Source: Microgenomates group bacterium GW2011_GWC1_46_15
GTDB lineage: Bacteria; Patescibacteria; Microgenomatia; UBA1400; UBA12028
Reading direction: 5' to 3'
Assembly: GCA_001002285.1 (NCBI GenBank)
Contig: LCLX01000002.1
Location: forward strand, 124,001-188,000
Length of the DNA stretch: 64,000 nt
A program made the translations under genes and the position numbers. A model generated the notes under the pieces. It did no database searches and was not told the origin of the DNA. It saw nothing but the letters and a program-made list of their open reading frames with translations. Below are positions 8,527 through 17,261 of the stretch, piece by piece. Position 1 is the first letter of the stretch, and each line of letters begins with the position of its first letter.

Positions 8527-8745
8527 CTATAACGGTTTCTTTGCCTCGCGTATCGCGATATGTGCGTCGCGGTACCTTCTGCGTTCTAACTCTTTTTTGT
8601 GTTCTTTCCGCTTGAGTGCGGGTTTCTTGTAAAACTCTTTTTCTCTCAAAAGTGGAAGTGTATTATCGATCACCACGCGCCGCTTGAAGCGACGAATGAC
8701 GCTCTCTGTTGATTCATCTCGTTTTGCTCGAACAATCGTTGCCAC
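8527..8745 (-). CDS. rpsU: 30S ribosomal protein bS21
   Basis: 72 residues, a highly basic small-subunit protein near the 16S 3' end. Typical features are the N-terminal RAKRDESTESVIRRFKRRV and the basic EKEFYKKPALKRKEHKKELE stretch. The start is GTG at 8745 (VATIV), with AAGGAGG 9 nt upstream, and a TATAGT -10 element about 30 nt upstream. It is followed by ybeY, another ribosome-related gene. Confidence 0.95.
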   Translation of the reverse strand: MATIVRAKRDESTESVIRRFKRRVVIDNTLPLLREKEFYKKPALKRKEHKKELERRRYRDAHIAIREAKKPL

Positions 8746-8774
8746 GTGAACACACCTCCTTCCTCAAAACTATA

Positions 8775-9035
8775 TTAATGATTCCTATGACGTGTTTTTG
8801 CGCCTAAAATTTTTCTCTGCTCCTCTTTGTATTTTGGACCTGCCTCTATTGTCTCAACTTCCAACGTATTCAAAAATCTTTCATGATATCGTTTAATAAA
8901 TTCCTCCTTTGTCAAACTTTTTGCTGCTACCGCTAAAGTAGGTCCTAATATTCCCCTCATCGCTTGGTCATAAAAATTTTCTGGATCATTGATTGCCGCT
9001 CCTGGTTCACATCCGATAAATGCGTCTGCTGTCAT
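8775..9035 (-). CDS. hypothetical protein, 86 aa
   Basis: Not recognised. Mostly helical, with AGAAINDPENFYDQAMRGIL-like central region and a basic tail ending GAKTRHRNH. The ATG at 9035 is preceded by a TAGAAT box 10 nt upstream. An in-frame TTG at 9074 would add 13 residues and cannot be excluded. It lies between the HIT gene and rpsU on the same strand. Confidence 0.6.
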   Translation of the reverse strand: MTADAFIGCEPGAAINDPENFYDQAMRGILGPTLAVAAKSLTKEEFIKRYHERFLNTLEVETIEAGPKYKEEQRKILGAKTRHRNH

Positions 9036-9089
9036 ATGAGAAGCTATTCTACCCTTCCCTAGGCGTTTTTCCAAGCATGAGTTGGTACG

Positions 9090-9572
9090 TTATTTCTTTT
9101 CTACAACCGCACGGATTTTTTTTGCAATCTCCGCGAGTTTTACATCGTCCATTCTTTTTCCACCATGCGATGAGAGATACCCAGGATATTGGTTAAAATA
9201 GAGATCTTGTAATCCGGATGATTCAATAGGCTTCCACTCCTTCATATTTCCTGTTCCATGCATTGGAAATAATTTGGTGTGCAGATGATCAACTCCAAAC
9301 CCCTCGAGGAACATGCCTGTGCGACCCACGTCAGAAAATGCTTTGGTTAAAAGATTCCCAACCGTCCGCGTAGCCTTCATTAAATCAACATAAATGCGTT
9401 CATCATTAGCAAACACATCGCTTGGATAGTGTTCTTTCGTTGCAACAATGGTAAAGCCGTCGGTGTTAGGAAAAATGGATAAAAACGCGATATGTTTGTC
9501 GTCCTCCCAAACTTTGTGGCTCGGCGATTTTCCTTCGGCAATCAAACAAAAAATACAGTGTGGATCTTTCAT
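9090..9572 (-). CDS. HIT-family nucleotide-binding hydrolase
   Basis: 160 residues. The N-terminal CIFCLIAEG (CxxC, zinc) and ATKEHYPSDVF strand-helix are typical of HIT proteins, which hydrolyse or transfer nucleoside monophosphates from dinucleotides or AMP-conjugates. The triad region is VDHLHTKLFPMHG: the first His and the nucleophilic second His are present, but the third position of HxHxH is Lys. A ribosome site AAGGAG lies 11 nt before the ATG. 14 nt downstream of the DHH/MYG1-like gene, probably one operon. Confidence 0.85.
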   Translation of the reverse strand: MKDPHCIFCLIAEGKSPSHKVWEDDKHIAFLSIFPNTDGFTIVATKEHYPSDVFANDERIYVDLMKATRTVGNLLTKAFSDVGRTGMFLEGFGVDHLHTKLFPMHGTGNMKEWKPIESSGLQDLYFNQYPGYLSSHGGKRMDDVKLAEIAKKIRAVVEKK

Positions 9573-9586
9573 ATAACTTTTTCTCC

Positions 9587-10444
9587 TTATATAATATTCT
9601 TTGCAATCTCAATAACCTCTTCAAGCGAAAGTGGCGATGGTTTTTGGCTGATTTTTTGCGAACCATTCAGCACCATATGCCGTCCCTTATGGAAAAACCA
9701 CGAGCCTTTTGTATCTTTTTTCACAATTGCTTCATGAAGTGGTGTCAAATCAATTTCTGGAAGCGGCGCTGCTTTTATCCGGATATTTCCTTGCCGCGGA
9801 TCTTTTTGAATCACAAGATTAAATCCTTTCATTTGCGCATACCGCAACACCGCCTGGTTTGAGGTCAGTAATCCAATCCCTTTTCCCCATTTCGTTGAAA
9901 ACTCAATACCTTCATCCATCACTTCCATCGCGCGCTTACGCTCTTTCAATGAAGCATAAATGCCATCCAAACACTTCATACCAAACGCTGTTTGCGAATC
10001 ATCGTCGTGCAGTTGTGTATACTCCAGCCCATGCAAAATCCAGCGGAGCGTAAACAGGTAGCGCTCGTGCGATGCTTCCGGCCAAAAGTAATCTTCAAAA
10101 TGGTCATCTATCACGACATACTCCACAACCTGCTGAAGCGCCCAGTCATCTTTTAACTCTGGATGGCGGGCAATGAGATCGTCATACACCAGGCTTGCCG
10201 CGCTGATTCGTTGCATTCCTCGGTCGGCTTGATGGTGGTCAAACTCCCCCTCTCCCGTATCAACGTGCGTGACATCCTGTTCACTCACACTATGTTCCTC
10301 GCGGACCACAACCGTTAATTTTTTCCCCGCGTCTACGAACAGAATTTTTGCATCAGCATACTGCTGGGAATCAAACCGTTTGAGAAGCCACACTGAGGTA
10401 ATCGCATCAATGTCTGGCGCATGATGAGTGACAAGAAGTTTCAT
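9587..10444 (-). CDS. DHH/MYG1-like metal-dependent phosphoesterase
   Basis: 285 residues from the ATG at 10444. The start THHAPDIDAITSVWLLKRF and the later HVDTGEGEFDHHQ supply the Asp/His metal ligands expected for DHH-superfamily and MYG1 (UPF0160) proteins. The C-terminal part (SWFFHKGRHMVLNGS) resembles the substrate-binding DHHA1-like end. Known relatives are exonucleases or phosphodiesterases; the substrate here is not evident. A TATCAT box ends 6 nt before the ATG, predicting a leaderless mRNA; upstream in-frame codons overlap that promoter. Head of a run that includes the HIT gene. Confidence 0.75.
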   Translation of the reverse strand: MKLLVTHHAPDIDAITSVWLLKRFDSQQYADAKILFVDAGKKLTVVVREEHSVSEQDVTHVDTGEGEFDHHQADRGMQRISAASLVYDDLIARHPELKDDWALQQVVEYVVIDDHFEDYFWPEASHERYLFTLRWILHGLEYTQLHDDDSQTAFGMKCLDGIYASLKERKRAMEVMDEGIEFSTKWGKGIGLLTSNQAVLRYAQMKGFNLVIQKDPRQGNIRIKAAPLPEIDLTPLHEAIVKKDTKGSWFFHKGRHMVLNGSQKISQKPSPLSLEEVIEIAKNII

Positions 10445-10524
10445 ATAAATATGATACCAGATAGAGGGGGTGCTTGCGCGCAGAAAAGTCTGGTGTATGA
10501 TATTCCTGTTTGAAAAGGAGAAAG

Positions 10525-10824
10525 ATGGTAAACAATGAAACACAGCGCAGTCTTCGAGTTCTTGGATTTATTTACGAAACACCGACAGATGAACGTAACA
10601 GGAGTGTTCGGGAATGGTTAGAGGGACTCCAAGCCCCGCAAGCACCCGGGACAGGAAACCTTACTATAGCTCATTTGAGAGTACTTGAAACCTTATTGAA
10701 AACCCAAAGGTTAAAACGTGGAAACATAAGGAAACACGATACTGAAGGAACACACTTCCTTGATATTCTCAATGCAAATGGGCAGCTTGTGGCCAGAGCG
10801 TTATTGCAGTTTCTTGCGCAATAA
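10525..10824 (+). CDS. hypothetical protein, 99 aa
   Basis: Not recognised. Basic, probably helical (TPTDERNRSVREWLEGLQ; LTIAHLRVLETLLKTQRLK). The ATG at 10525 was chosen because AAAAGGAG lies 4-5 nt upstream; an ATG at 10510 is in frame but lacks a site. It is divergent from the DHH-like gene and converges on glmS with only 2 nt between the stop codons. Confidence 0.65.
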   Translation: MVNNETQRSLRVLGFIYETPTDERNRSVREWLEGLQAPQAPGTGNLTIAHLRVLETLLKTQRLKRGNIRKHDTEGTHFLDILNANGQLVARALLQFLAQ

Positions 10825-10826
10825 TT

Positions 10827-12596
10827 CTACTTTACCGTCACGCTTTTTGCCAAGTTCCGTGGCTTATCAATGTCCCTCCCCAACCTAACCGCAGTGTAGT
10901 ACGCCAACAATTGGCCCACTACAATATGCGGAAGGAGCGTTGCTTCTTGTGCATCACCGACCGGTAAAAAGATGTCAAATGTCGAGTTCGGCTTTGATGA
11001 AATACCGATCATGACTCCACCCCGCGCGCGAATTTCCATCGCGTTTGCCACCACCGCATCGTACTCTGCATCATCGGGTGCAAACACAACACATGGTGTC
11101 CCTTTTTCGATAAGTGCGATCATGCCGTGTTTAAGTTCTCCACCCGCAAATCCTTCGGCATGAATGTATGCAATTTCTTTCATCTTTAACGCCGACTCCA
11201 GCGCCGTGGGATAGGAAAATCCACGGCCAATATAGAACATATTTTTCTGTTTGGCCAAGAGTGGAATCACCGGCGCAAGATACCTTTTGTAGTACTGCGG
11301 AGTAAGGAGTGTTTCTATGGATTTTTCAGCTTTTTTTAAGATACCTTGTCCATATACACACTTCCTACCAACCGCAGATGCTAACACAATCAAATGGCTA
11401 ATCATCGCCGTTAGTGCTTTTGTTGAAGCAACACAAATCTCGGGGCCCGCGGTAAGCGGGATGGTAGTGTCGGCAAGGCGGGATAGTGCCGATCCCATCA
11501 CGTTCACGAGCGCATCAACATGCATTCCGCGTTTTTTCATATCCTTTGCGGGTTCAACAACGTCAATCGTCTCACCGCTTTGAGAGATACATAACGCGGT
11601 CATGTTTTTAGTAAGTGCGGGTGAAATCGCATGATACTCATTCCCCTGCACCGCACTCCATTGTTTTTGTGCAAAATGCGCAAACAGCGCTGTACCCGCC
11701 AATGACGCGTAGTACGCCGAACCGCATCCTACAAATACTCCCCGTTCCGCATGTTTTATGTGAGCAACAAGTTCTGTCGTGTTTTTCTGCTGTGCAGATT
11801 CAGCAATATGCCGTATGACTCTCGGCTGTTCGTGCATTTCTTTGAGCATAAAATGCGCGTATCCGCCTTTATCAACTTTTTGTGAAGAAAATAGCGCGTC
11901 CGCAGTGGCAAGTTTTAACGTTTTTTTCTTACCTGAAAGTGTATACAGCCGGACAGTGTTATTGCGCACAACTACCATTTCACCATCTTCCAGTGGTCGG
12001 ACTTTTTCCGCGATCGTGGAAAGTGATGCAAGGTCAGACGAGAAAAGATACTCGCTGTCTTTTGTTCTCCCCAAAATCAGTGGTGATCCTGTTTTGGCTG
12101 CAACCAATGTGTGGTCTTCAGCAGAAAACACGAGCACTGCGTTAAGACCGTGCAAACGTTGGAACGCGTGGCGGACTGTTTCAACAAAAGTATTTTTTTG
12201 AAGATTTTCCTCAATCACGTGAATCAATACCTCTGTATCTGTTTCCGACCTAAATGTGTGTCGTTTTTTGAGTGATTTTTTCAACTCTTGATAGTTTTCG
12301 ATGATGCCGTTGTGCACAATCGCAATCCGTTTTGTACAATCCAAGTGTGGGTGCGCGTTTGCGTCCGTAACTCCACCGTGCGTTGCCCATCGCGTGTGCC
12401 CAAACCCCATTGTGCTTTGTGGCAAAGAATGTACGCTCGCACCGATTTTTCCGGCATGTTTTTCAACCGCAAACGTGTTATGAGTAACAACCGCAACGCC
12501 CCAAGAATCATATCCGCGGTACTCCAGCTGTTTGAGTCCGTTCAGAACGGTGTCCGCTGCATTTTTTTGTTTCGTCACTGCAAAAATTCCGCACAT
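10827..12596 (-). CDS. glmS: glutamine--fructose-6-phosphate aminotransferase (isomerizing)
   Basis: 589 residues. Makes glucosamine-6-phosphate, the first committed precursor of peptidoglycan amino sugars. Class II glutamine amidotransferase starts at MCGIFAV with Cys2 as nucleophile after Met removal, followed by GYDSWGVA, GHTRWATHG and HNGIIENY. Two SIS domains follow (FVGCGSAYYASLAG, SQSGETIDVVEP; then FYIGRGFSYPTALESALKMKE). The C-terminus DIDKPRNLAKSVTVK is canonical. Ribosome site AAAGGAG lies 7 nt before the ATG. A 345-nt leader region with hairpins precedes it. Confidence 0.97.
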   Translation of the reverse strand: MCGIFAVTKQKNAADTVLNGLKQLEYRGYDSWGVAVVTHNTFAVEKHAGKIGASVHSLPQSTMGFGHTRWATHGGVTDANAHPHLDCTKRIAIVHNGIIENYQELKKSLKKRHTFRSETDTEVLIHVIEENLQKNTFVETVRHAFQRLHGLNAVLVFSAEDHTLVAAKTGSPLILGRTKDSEYLFSSDLASLSTIAEKVRPLEDGEMVVVRNNTVRLYTLSGKKKTLKLATADALFSSQKVDKGGYAHFMLKEMHEQPRVIRHIAESAQQKNTTELVAHIKHAERGVFVGCGSAYYASLAGTALFAHFAQKQWSAVQGNEYHAISPALTKNMTALCISQSGETIDVVEPAKDMKKRGMHVDALVNVMGSALSRLADTTIPLTAGPEICVASTKALTAMISHLIVLASAVGRKCVYGQGILKKAEKSIETLLTPQYYKRYLAPVIPLLAKQKNMFYIGRGFSYPTALESALKMKEIAYIHAEGFAGGELKHGMIALIEKGTPCVVFAPDDAEYDAVVANAMEIRARGGVMIGISSKPNSTFDIFLPVGDAQEATLLPHIVVGQLLAYYTAVRLGRDIDKPRNLAKSVTVK

Positions 12597-12941
12597 ACAA
12601 TGCTCCTTTCAAGAGACGCACATATATTCGTATAGATGATAAAAGACAGACCGAAGATGGCCTGGACAACCTGCAACTGACTTTGGCCTCCGCGTTTCCA
12701 CAGAGTTTTAATCAACTGCTTACGGATTGTTGTCGTGTCCGGAGGGTTTCCGCTAGATACTGCGCCGCATAGTGCCGGTGCGTCCGATTGCTCTTTCTTC
12801 TTGATTGCTCAAGAAGCGAGCCCCCCTTCCTCGTATCCCTGCTCTTTGGTGTTACAAAGCGAGGGCCACACGCTCGATGTTGATGAGAGATGGCCTCCTT
12901 TCCTGTATGCCCTATTATGCCACGAAAACACCACAATGCCA
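12597..12941 (-). other. 345-nt non-coding stretch upstream of glmS, locally structured
   Basis: No convincing gene. Read on the minus strand it can form a hairpin at 12816-12797 (CTTCTTGA, loop GCAA, TCAAGAAG), extended by an outer GCTC/GAGC pair (12790-12821), and a smaller one (CTTTG/CAAAG) just before it. A 76-codon frame starting GTG at 12942 overlaps the upstream stop (TAGTG) but is arginine-rich and unlike known proteins. I looked for glmS ribozyme, tmRNA, RNase P and SRP RNA signatures and could not confirm any. It may be a leader of the glmS mRNA or an independent RNA. Confidence 0.35.
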
Positions 12942-13322
12942 CTATGCGCGATATTTCTTTTTTCCTTTATCCGCAACCCCAAATACTGCCCCGCGGATCT
13001 GATGAATATCCCGTTCACATGCAGAGTTAAAAACACGTTGTTCTTCAATAAATGTTCCCACTTTTTGATGAACGGCAAGATGGATTCTGCGTTCTGTTTG
13101 CCGAAGTTCTTCTCTCCACTCTGTGGCAAGCTCCCTGAGGTCTTTTTTGGTTGCACATGTTTTCAGGCCTTCTTTTAAATCTTCTTTCGTGGCAAACTCC
13201 CTTCTCAGAGAAGGTAGCAGCACCTCGTCCCAAAGTTGCCCAAAAGCTTGGAAGAAAAGCCCCACTGTAAGTGGCGCATCTAAATCCATTTTTGAAAGAT
13301 CGACGTGTTGAAAAGTGGTCAT
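12942..13322 (-). CDS. small coiled-coil protein
   Basis: 126 residues from the ATG at 13322, preceded by AAAGGAG at 7 nt. The N-terminal half resembles other small CPR coil proteins (LTVGLFFQAFGQLWDEVLLP), then a charged coil with repeated KEDLK/KKDLR units (ATKEDLKEGLK, ATKKDLRELA) that probably forms a coiled coil. No function recognised. Another protein of the same style is at 29272. Its stop (TAG) overlaps a GTG that could start a 76-codon frame. Confidence 0.7.
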   Translation of the reverse strand: MTTFQHVDLSKMDLDAPLTVGLFFQAFGQLWDEVLLPSLRREFATKEDLKEGLKTCATKKDLRELATEWREELRQTERRIHLAVHQKVGTFIEEQRVFNSACERDIHQIRGAVFGVADKGKKKYRA

Positions 13323-13466
13323 GTATGACTCCTTTGTTAAGACAACGAATAGTGGATAGCTCGCTTCGTGGAAATGGGCGGCGTAGGGTATAAAAAACAA
13401 CAAAACGCCGGCGAACAGTTCACCCATTCAACCAAAAACATCAGGAGAAATCAAGATTCAAATTAT

Positions 13467-14429
13467 TCAGATACTTGGGAGTATTTTATGCATCATCATG
13501 TTCCAATATGTTTCATACCGATTCATCACTGCGCCCTGAGCTACTACCCGCTGATCAAGTGTATGTGGAACTCCAGGGTCAAAACCGGTTTCAATAATAA
13601 TGACTGCCTTCGCGGCTGGTTTCTCAATTTTTCCACCACGAAAAAAAACACGTGGGGCTGAGATCAACTCATCAACCGATCCATCAACCGCATTTCGTAC
13701 AACACCGTAAATAATCTTTTCTCCAAAAGCCGTTTCTCCATCCTGTGCAATCGGCATATCATTCGCATGCAACACGTCAACAACATCTTCAGCAATTCGA
13801 ACAAGCCCATGTTCTCCATGATAATACGTATATGAAGCGCGCGCCTGCGGACTATCTGGTTCTGGAGAAAATTCATCCTCATGATGATCAAAAACAAGTA
13901 CTGGGGGATGTTGAACACATTGTGTGAGCGCCCACACTGTAATACATTCCGCGTCAAAAGAAATTGGTTTGCGCGTTCTTGGACCACTTTCAATTTCGTT
14001 TAACAATACGTGTTCGGAATCTCCAACGCTCGCACCAAAATCTGGATTCCATAGTTCGTTAGGATATCGCCACTTTTTAATATATCCAAGAGGATTTAAA
14101 ATTGATGTACAAAGAATAGGAATACCTGCCTCGGCTAACATCAACAGTGTTCTCACGTGCTGCGCGAGCGCATTTGACGGGGCGGGCTCTTCCCCATGCA
14201 CTCCAACCAATACCCAAAGACCAGGATTTTCATGCCATTGAGGACTTATATATCCGTAAACTGGCAACACAACTTTTCTTCCACCACCAGTTTTTCCTTC
14301 CTGCACATGAATACGCTGCTGTTCCCAACCATGGTGTGTGAGTTGTTCCAACGCTCTATACACTTCTTCAATCGGCAGTCTCGAATCTTTTTGAAAAGTT
14401 CCAACACGAAGCGGGGTTTCAATGCTCAT
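13467..14429 (-). CDS. M14-like zinc carboxypeptidase / succinylglutamate desuccinylase-type protein
   Basis: 320 residues from ATG 14429. Zinc-ligand motif GVHGEEPAPSNAL (HxxE) lies near residue 85, followed by NPLGYIKKWRYPNE and a second metal region VFDHHEDEF; IIETGFDPG near residue 290 could carry the catalytic Glu. This order fits the M14 metallopeptidase or AstE/AspA amidohydrolase fold. Substrate unknown; peptidoglycan peptides are one option for M14 proteins but nothing here proves it. No signal peptide, so it is likely cytoplasmic. The start is 1 nt after the proS stop, suggesting translational coupling. Confidence 0.75.
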   Translation of the reverse strand: MSIETPLRVGTFQKDSRLPIEEVYRALEQLTHHGWEQQRIHVQEGKTGGGRKVVLPVYGYISPQWHENPGLWVLVGVHGEEPAPSNALAQHVRTLLMLAEAGIPILCTSILNPLGYIKKWRYPNELWNPDFGASVGDSEHVLLNEIESGPRTRKPISFDAECITVWALTQCVQHPPVLVFDHHEDEFSPEPDSPQARASYTYYHGEHGLVRIAEDVVDVLHANDMPIAQDGETAFGEKIIYGVVRNAVDGSVDELISAPRVFFRGGKIEKPAAKAVIIIETGFDPGVPHTLDQRVVAQGAVMNRYETYWNMMMHKILPSI

Positions 14430-14430
14430 G

Positions 14431-15927
14431 TTAGTATGCCTGTGCGAATACCCACCGGTGCTTGGCAGGTTTCCCACAGTACACACACTTCCCAATCTCT
14501 TCTTTGGCATCCAACGGCAAACACCGCGTTGAGGCTTTTGTTTCTTCTTTGATTTTTGTTTCGCACGCGGGGTCTTCACACCATAACGCGTGAATAAATC
14601 CGCGCTTCTCTTCCATTACTTTTTTGAACTCATCGTATGAATCGACGGTTGAAGTCATCGCCTGCCGCATCTCTTCCGCTTTCTCAAACATTGCGCCTTG
14701 AATTTCGTCCAGCAATTTGGGAAGCGTTGCATCAAGCGTGGCAATATCCAATGACCGCTTTTCTCCACTATGCCGAATTGCAATTGTTGCAAAACCCGTC
14801 TCAACCTCTTTGCGACCTAACTCCAATCGAACAGGAACGCCTTTGAGTTCCCAAGCGTTGCGTTTGTACCCAAGAGACATCCCCTCACGCGTATCTACTT
14901 TTACTCGTACACCAACACGCTCCAAAGCAGCGCGTTGCATCTGCGCTTGCTCAATGAGCTGATCGTCGTCGCCGATAGGGATAATGACAACTTGAATAGG
15001 TGCAACCTTGGGAGGTAATACCAGCCCTTGATCATCACCATGTGCCAGTACAAGCGCGCCCAATGACCGCGTGGAGTATCCAAAACTGGTTTGCCAAGCA
15101 AAATCTTGCTCTCCTTTGACGTTTTGAAACGCAATGTTGAATGACTTGGAGAAGTTCTGACCTAAATCATGGCTTGTCGCCCCCTGCAACGCCTTGCCGT
15201 CCGGCATCATGAGTTCAACGGTTGTCGTTACATCTGCGCCCGCAAACTTTTCTGCAGTGCTTTTCGTTCCCTTTAAGGCTGGAATGGCTAAGTATTCTTC
15301 GTACACCTCTGCGTACGCATCAAGCGCGTCCAATACTTGCCGCCAAGACTCATCATGATACGCATGTGCGGTGTGCGCTTCCTGCCATAAAAACTCCATG
15401 CCGCGCAGAAAAAAGTATGTGCGCTTCTCCCATCGCACAACGTTGTTCCATTGATTCAATTTTAAAGGTAGATCGCGGTGCGAGTGGATCCATTTTGCGT
15501 ACATCGCGTACATGATGGTTTCGGAAGTTGGGCGAACAATAAGTTTCTCAGCCAGTTGTTCTCCACCGCCAATCGTGACTACTGCTAACTCCGGCGCAAA
15601 TCCTTCAACGTGTTCTTTTTCTTTTGTAAGCAAGCTTTCGGGGATAAGTAAAGGAAAATATGTGTTTTCAATCTCCATTTTTTTGAACCGCTCGTTGAGC
15701 GCCGCCTGAATGTACTCCCACACCGCGTAGCCTAATGGCCTGTAGACAATAGAGCCACGTACGGGCGAGTAGTCCGCCATTTCAGACTGCACGATCACGT
15801 CGGTATACCACTCGCTGATGTTCTGCGATTTTGGTGTAACACCGCGTTTTTGAAATGTCGCGGTACCGGATTGCGCTTTGGATTGTGCCTCGGACTTGGT
15901 TTTGGTTTGGTGCGTGGGCTGTTTCAT
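14431..15927 (-). CDS. proS: prolyl-tRNA synthetase (type 3, ProS)
   Basis: 498 residues. Class II synthetase of the short archaeal/eukaryote-like class. Motif 2 region RPTSETIMYAMYAKW, motif 1 region SIVYRPLGYAVWEYIQ, motif 3 region LGALVLAHGDDQGLVLPP, anticodon-binding domain starting VVIIPIGDDDQ, and a C-terminal zinc-like segment (LWCEDPACETKIKEE, KCVYCGKPAKH) ending VFAQAY, which is characteristic of this type. The ATG at 15927 has AAGGGGA just upstream; an earlier ATG at 15951 has none. Confidence 0.96.
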   Translation of the reverse strand: MKQPTHQTKTKSEAQSKAQSGTATFQKRGVTPKSQNISEWYTDVIVQSEMADYSPVRGSIVYRPLGYAVWEYIQAALNERFKKMEIENTYFPLLIPESLLTKEKEHVEGFAPELAVVTIGGGEQLAEKLIVRPTSETIMYAMYAKWIHSHRDLPLKLNQWNNVVRWEKRTYFFLRGMEFLWQEAHTAHAYHDESWRQVLDALDAYAEVYEEYLAIPALKGTKSTAEKFAGADVTTTVELMMPDGKALQGATSHDLGQNFSKSFNIAFQNVKGEQDFAWQTSFGYSTRSLGALVLAHGDDQGLVLPPKVAPIQVVIIPIGDDDQLIEQAQMQRAALERVGVRVKVDTREGMSLGYKRNAWELKGVPVRLELGRKEVETGFATIAIRHSGEKRSLDIATLDATLPKLLDEIQGAMFEKAEEMRQAMTSTVDSYDEFKKVMEEKRGFIHALWCEDPACETKIKEETKASTRCLPLDAKEEIGKCVYCGKPAKHRWVFAQAY

Positions 15928-15974
15928 ATATCCCCTTAATATACTACACAATCAAATCAGAGAAAAACAGAAAC

Positions 15975-16865
15975 CTAGAGCGCCTTCATCGCGGCCGCAA
16001 ACACCGGCGCAACAGACAACACGTGGAGTTTTGAAAATATTTTTCCTTCAACCGAAACGGTGTCAGATACAATCACCTCGTCAACTTGGCTTTGCTCGAG
16101 ATTACGTGAAGCATCCCCCGCCAACAATGCGTGTGTCGCGTAAAAAATCACCCGCTTTGCCCCGTGTTCTTTGAGCACGCGCGCGGACTCGATCATTGTT
16201 GAGCCGGTATTAATGACATCATCAATCACAACACACGTTTTCCCGTGGACATCGCCTGAGGTAAGCCGCGCCTCAATCTCCCCCGTGGCAAGATCACGCC
16301 GTTTATCAATGTTGAGAAAGGGTGCGTCAAGCGCCGTGGCAAATATACTCGCCCGTTTGAGCCCGCCAAAGTCCGGCGAAATAACAACAACATCTTTCTT
16401 GTACATCTTTTTTGCGTGCGCGATAAATACACTCCATGCGCTAAGCACCGTGGTTGGCACAGAGAGAAATCCGGCAATGCTGTTGCTATGCAAATCCATC
16501 AACATGACACGTTTAATGTGCTGGGCGGAAATGAGGTCGGCGATAACACGCGCGGCAATGGTTTCTCCGGGCCGGAATACTTTATCCTGCAAGGAGTACC
16601 CCATCCACGGCACAATCGCAGTAATCGAACGGGCGCCCGCGCGGTTCAGCGCGTCAACCAAAAACAAATACTCTAAAATGTGCTCATCAACTGGCGCGGA
16701 AAACGACTGCAAAATAAACACATGTTTGCCCACAACACCATCTTGTATCCAGATACGTTTTTCGTCATTTGCAAACGTTGAAATTTCGGTTTTCCCGAGC
16801 GGAATCTTCGCGAGTGATGCGATGCGTTTTGCGAGAGCGAAGTTTGAGGTACCAGAGAAAAGCAC
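15975..16865 (-). CDS. prs: ribose-phosphate pyrophosphokinase
   Basis: 296 residues; makes PRPP from ribose-5-phosphate and ATP for nucleotide synthesis. Seen: FANDEKRIWIQDGVVGKHVF, FLVDALNRAGARSITAIVPW, MLMDLHSNSIAGF, and the PRPP loop VVIDDVINTGSTM. Slightly shorter than typical Prs (~315), and the flexible loop is divergent (GYSLQDKVFRPGE instead of GYARQDRK). Starts with GTG at 16865; a TACAAT box (16872-16877) ends 6 nt upstream, directly after the rpsT stop, predicting a leaderless mRNA for prs. Confidence 0.93.
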   Translation of the reverse strand: MLFSGTSNFALAKRIASLAKIPLGKTEISTFANDEKRIWIQDGVVGKHVFILQSFSAPVDEHILEYLFLVDALNRAGARSITAIVPWMGYSLQDKVFRPGETIAARVIADLISAQHIKRVMLMDLHSNSIAGFLSVPTTVLSAWSVFIAHAKKMYKKDVVVISPDFGGLKRASIFATALDAPFLNIDKRRDLATGEIEARLTSGDVHGKTCVVIDDVINTGSTMIESARVLKEHGAKRVIFYATHALLAGDASRNLEQSQVDEVIVSDTVSVEGKIFSKLHVLSVAPVFAAAMKAL

Positions 16866-16877
16866 AAGCGTATTGTA

Positions 16878-17222
16878 CTACGCCTTTTTGGTTTTTGCTT
16901 TTTTGACTGTTTTAATAGCTGTTTTTGCGGCTACTTTAACGGCTTTTTTTGCGGAAGTAACAACTGGTTTTACCACGGAAGATTCGGCACTCTTCATGAG
17001 CTTACTCAGGCTACTTTTCAATCGTGCCGCCTTATTTTTGTGCAAGATGTTTTTCTTGACTGCGCGGTCGAGCGCGGAAAACGCCTCGGTTAAAAGCTCG
17101 GCGGTTGGCGTCTTTTTCATGGCGTCCACCGTGGACTTGATGCGCGTACGGAACGTACGGTTCAACTCCGTGTGCTTTTTCGCCTGACGCAATGCTTTAA
17201 GTGCTGATGATGTGATTGGCAT
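16878..17222 (-). CDS. rpsT: 30S ribosomal protein bS20 with long C-terminal basic tail
   Basis: 114 residues from ATG 17222. The bS20 core is recognisable: MPITSSALKALRQAKKHTELN, TRIKSTVDAMKK and KNILHKNKAARLKSSLSKL. The last ~35 residues are a lysine/alanine/valine tail (KKAVKVAAKTAIKTVKKAK) not typical of bS20, similar to histone H1-like tails. There is no ribosome site; TACAAT (17230-17235) ends 7 nt before the ATG, so the mRNA is predicted to be leaderless. Confidence 0.88.
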   Translation of the reverse strand: MPITSSALKALRQAKKHTELNRTFRTRIKSTVDAMKKTPTAELLTEAFSALDRAVKKNILHKNKAARLKSSLSKLMKSAESSVVKPVVTSAKKAVKVAAKTAIKTVKKAKTKKA

Positions 17223-17261
17223 AGGGGGAATTGTACCAGAGAGAAAGCGATGACTCAAGCC

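Noticed and set aside
12597..12941. glmS ribozyme, RNase P RNA or tmRNA
   Set aside because: The conserved core sequences expected for each could not be found by eye; only local hairpins are supported.
12712..12942. 76-codon minus-strand frame starting GTG with TAGTG overlap
   Set aside because: Arginine-rich, no recognisable fold, no ribosome site; better explained as RNA leader.
16171..17187. 338-codon plus-strand frame
   Set aside because: Antisense to prs and rpsT, which are clear; codon-pattern shadow.
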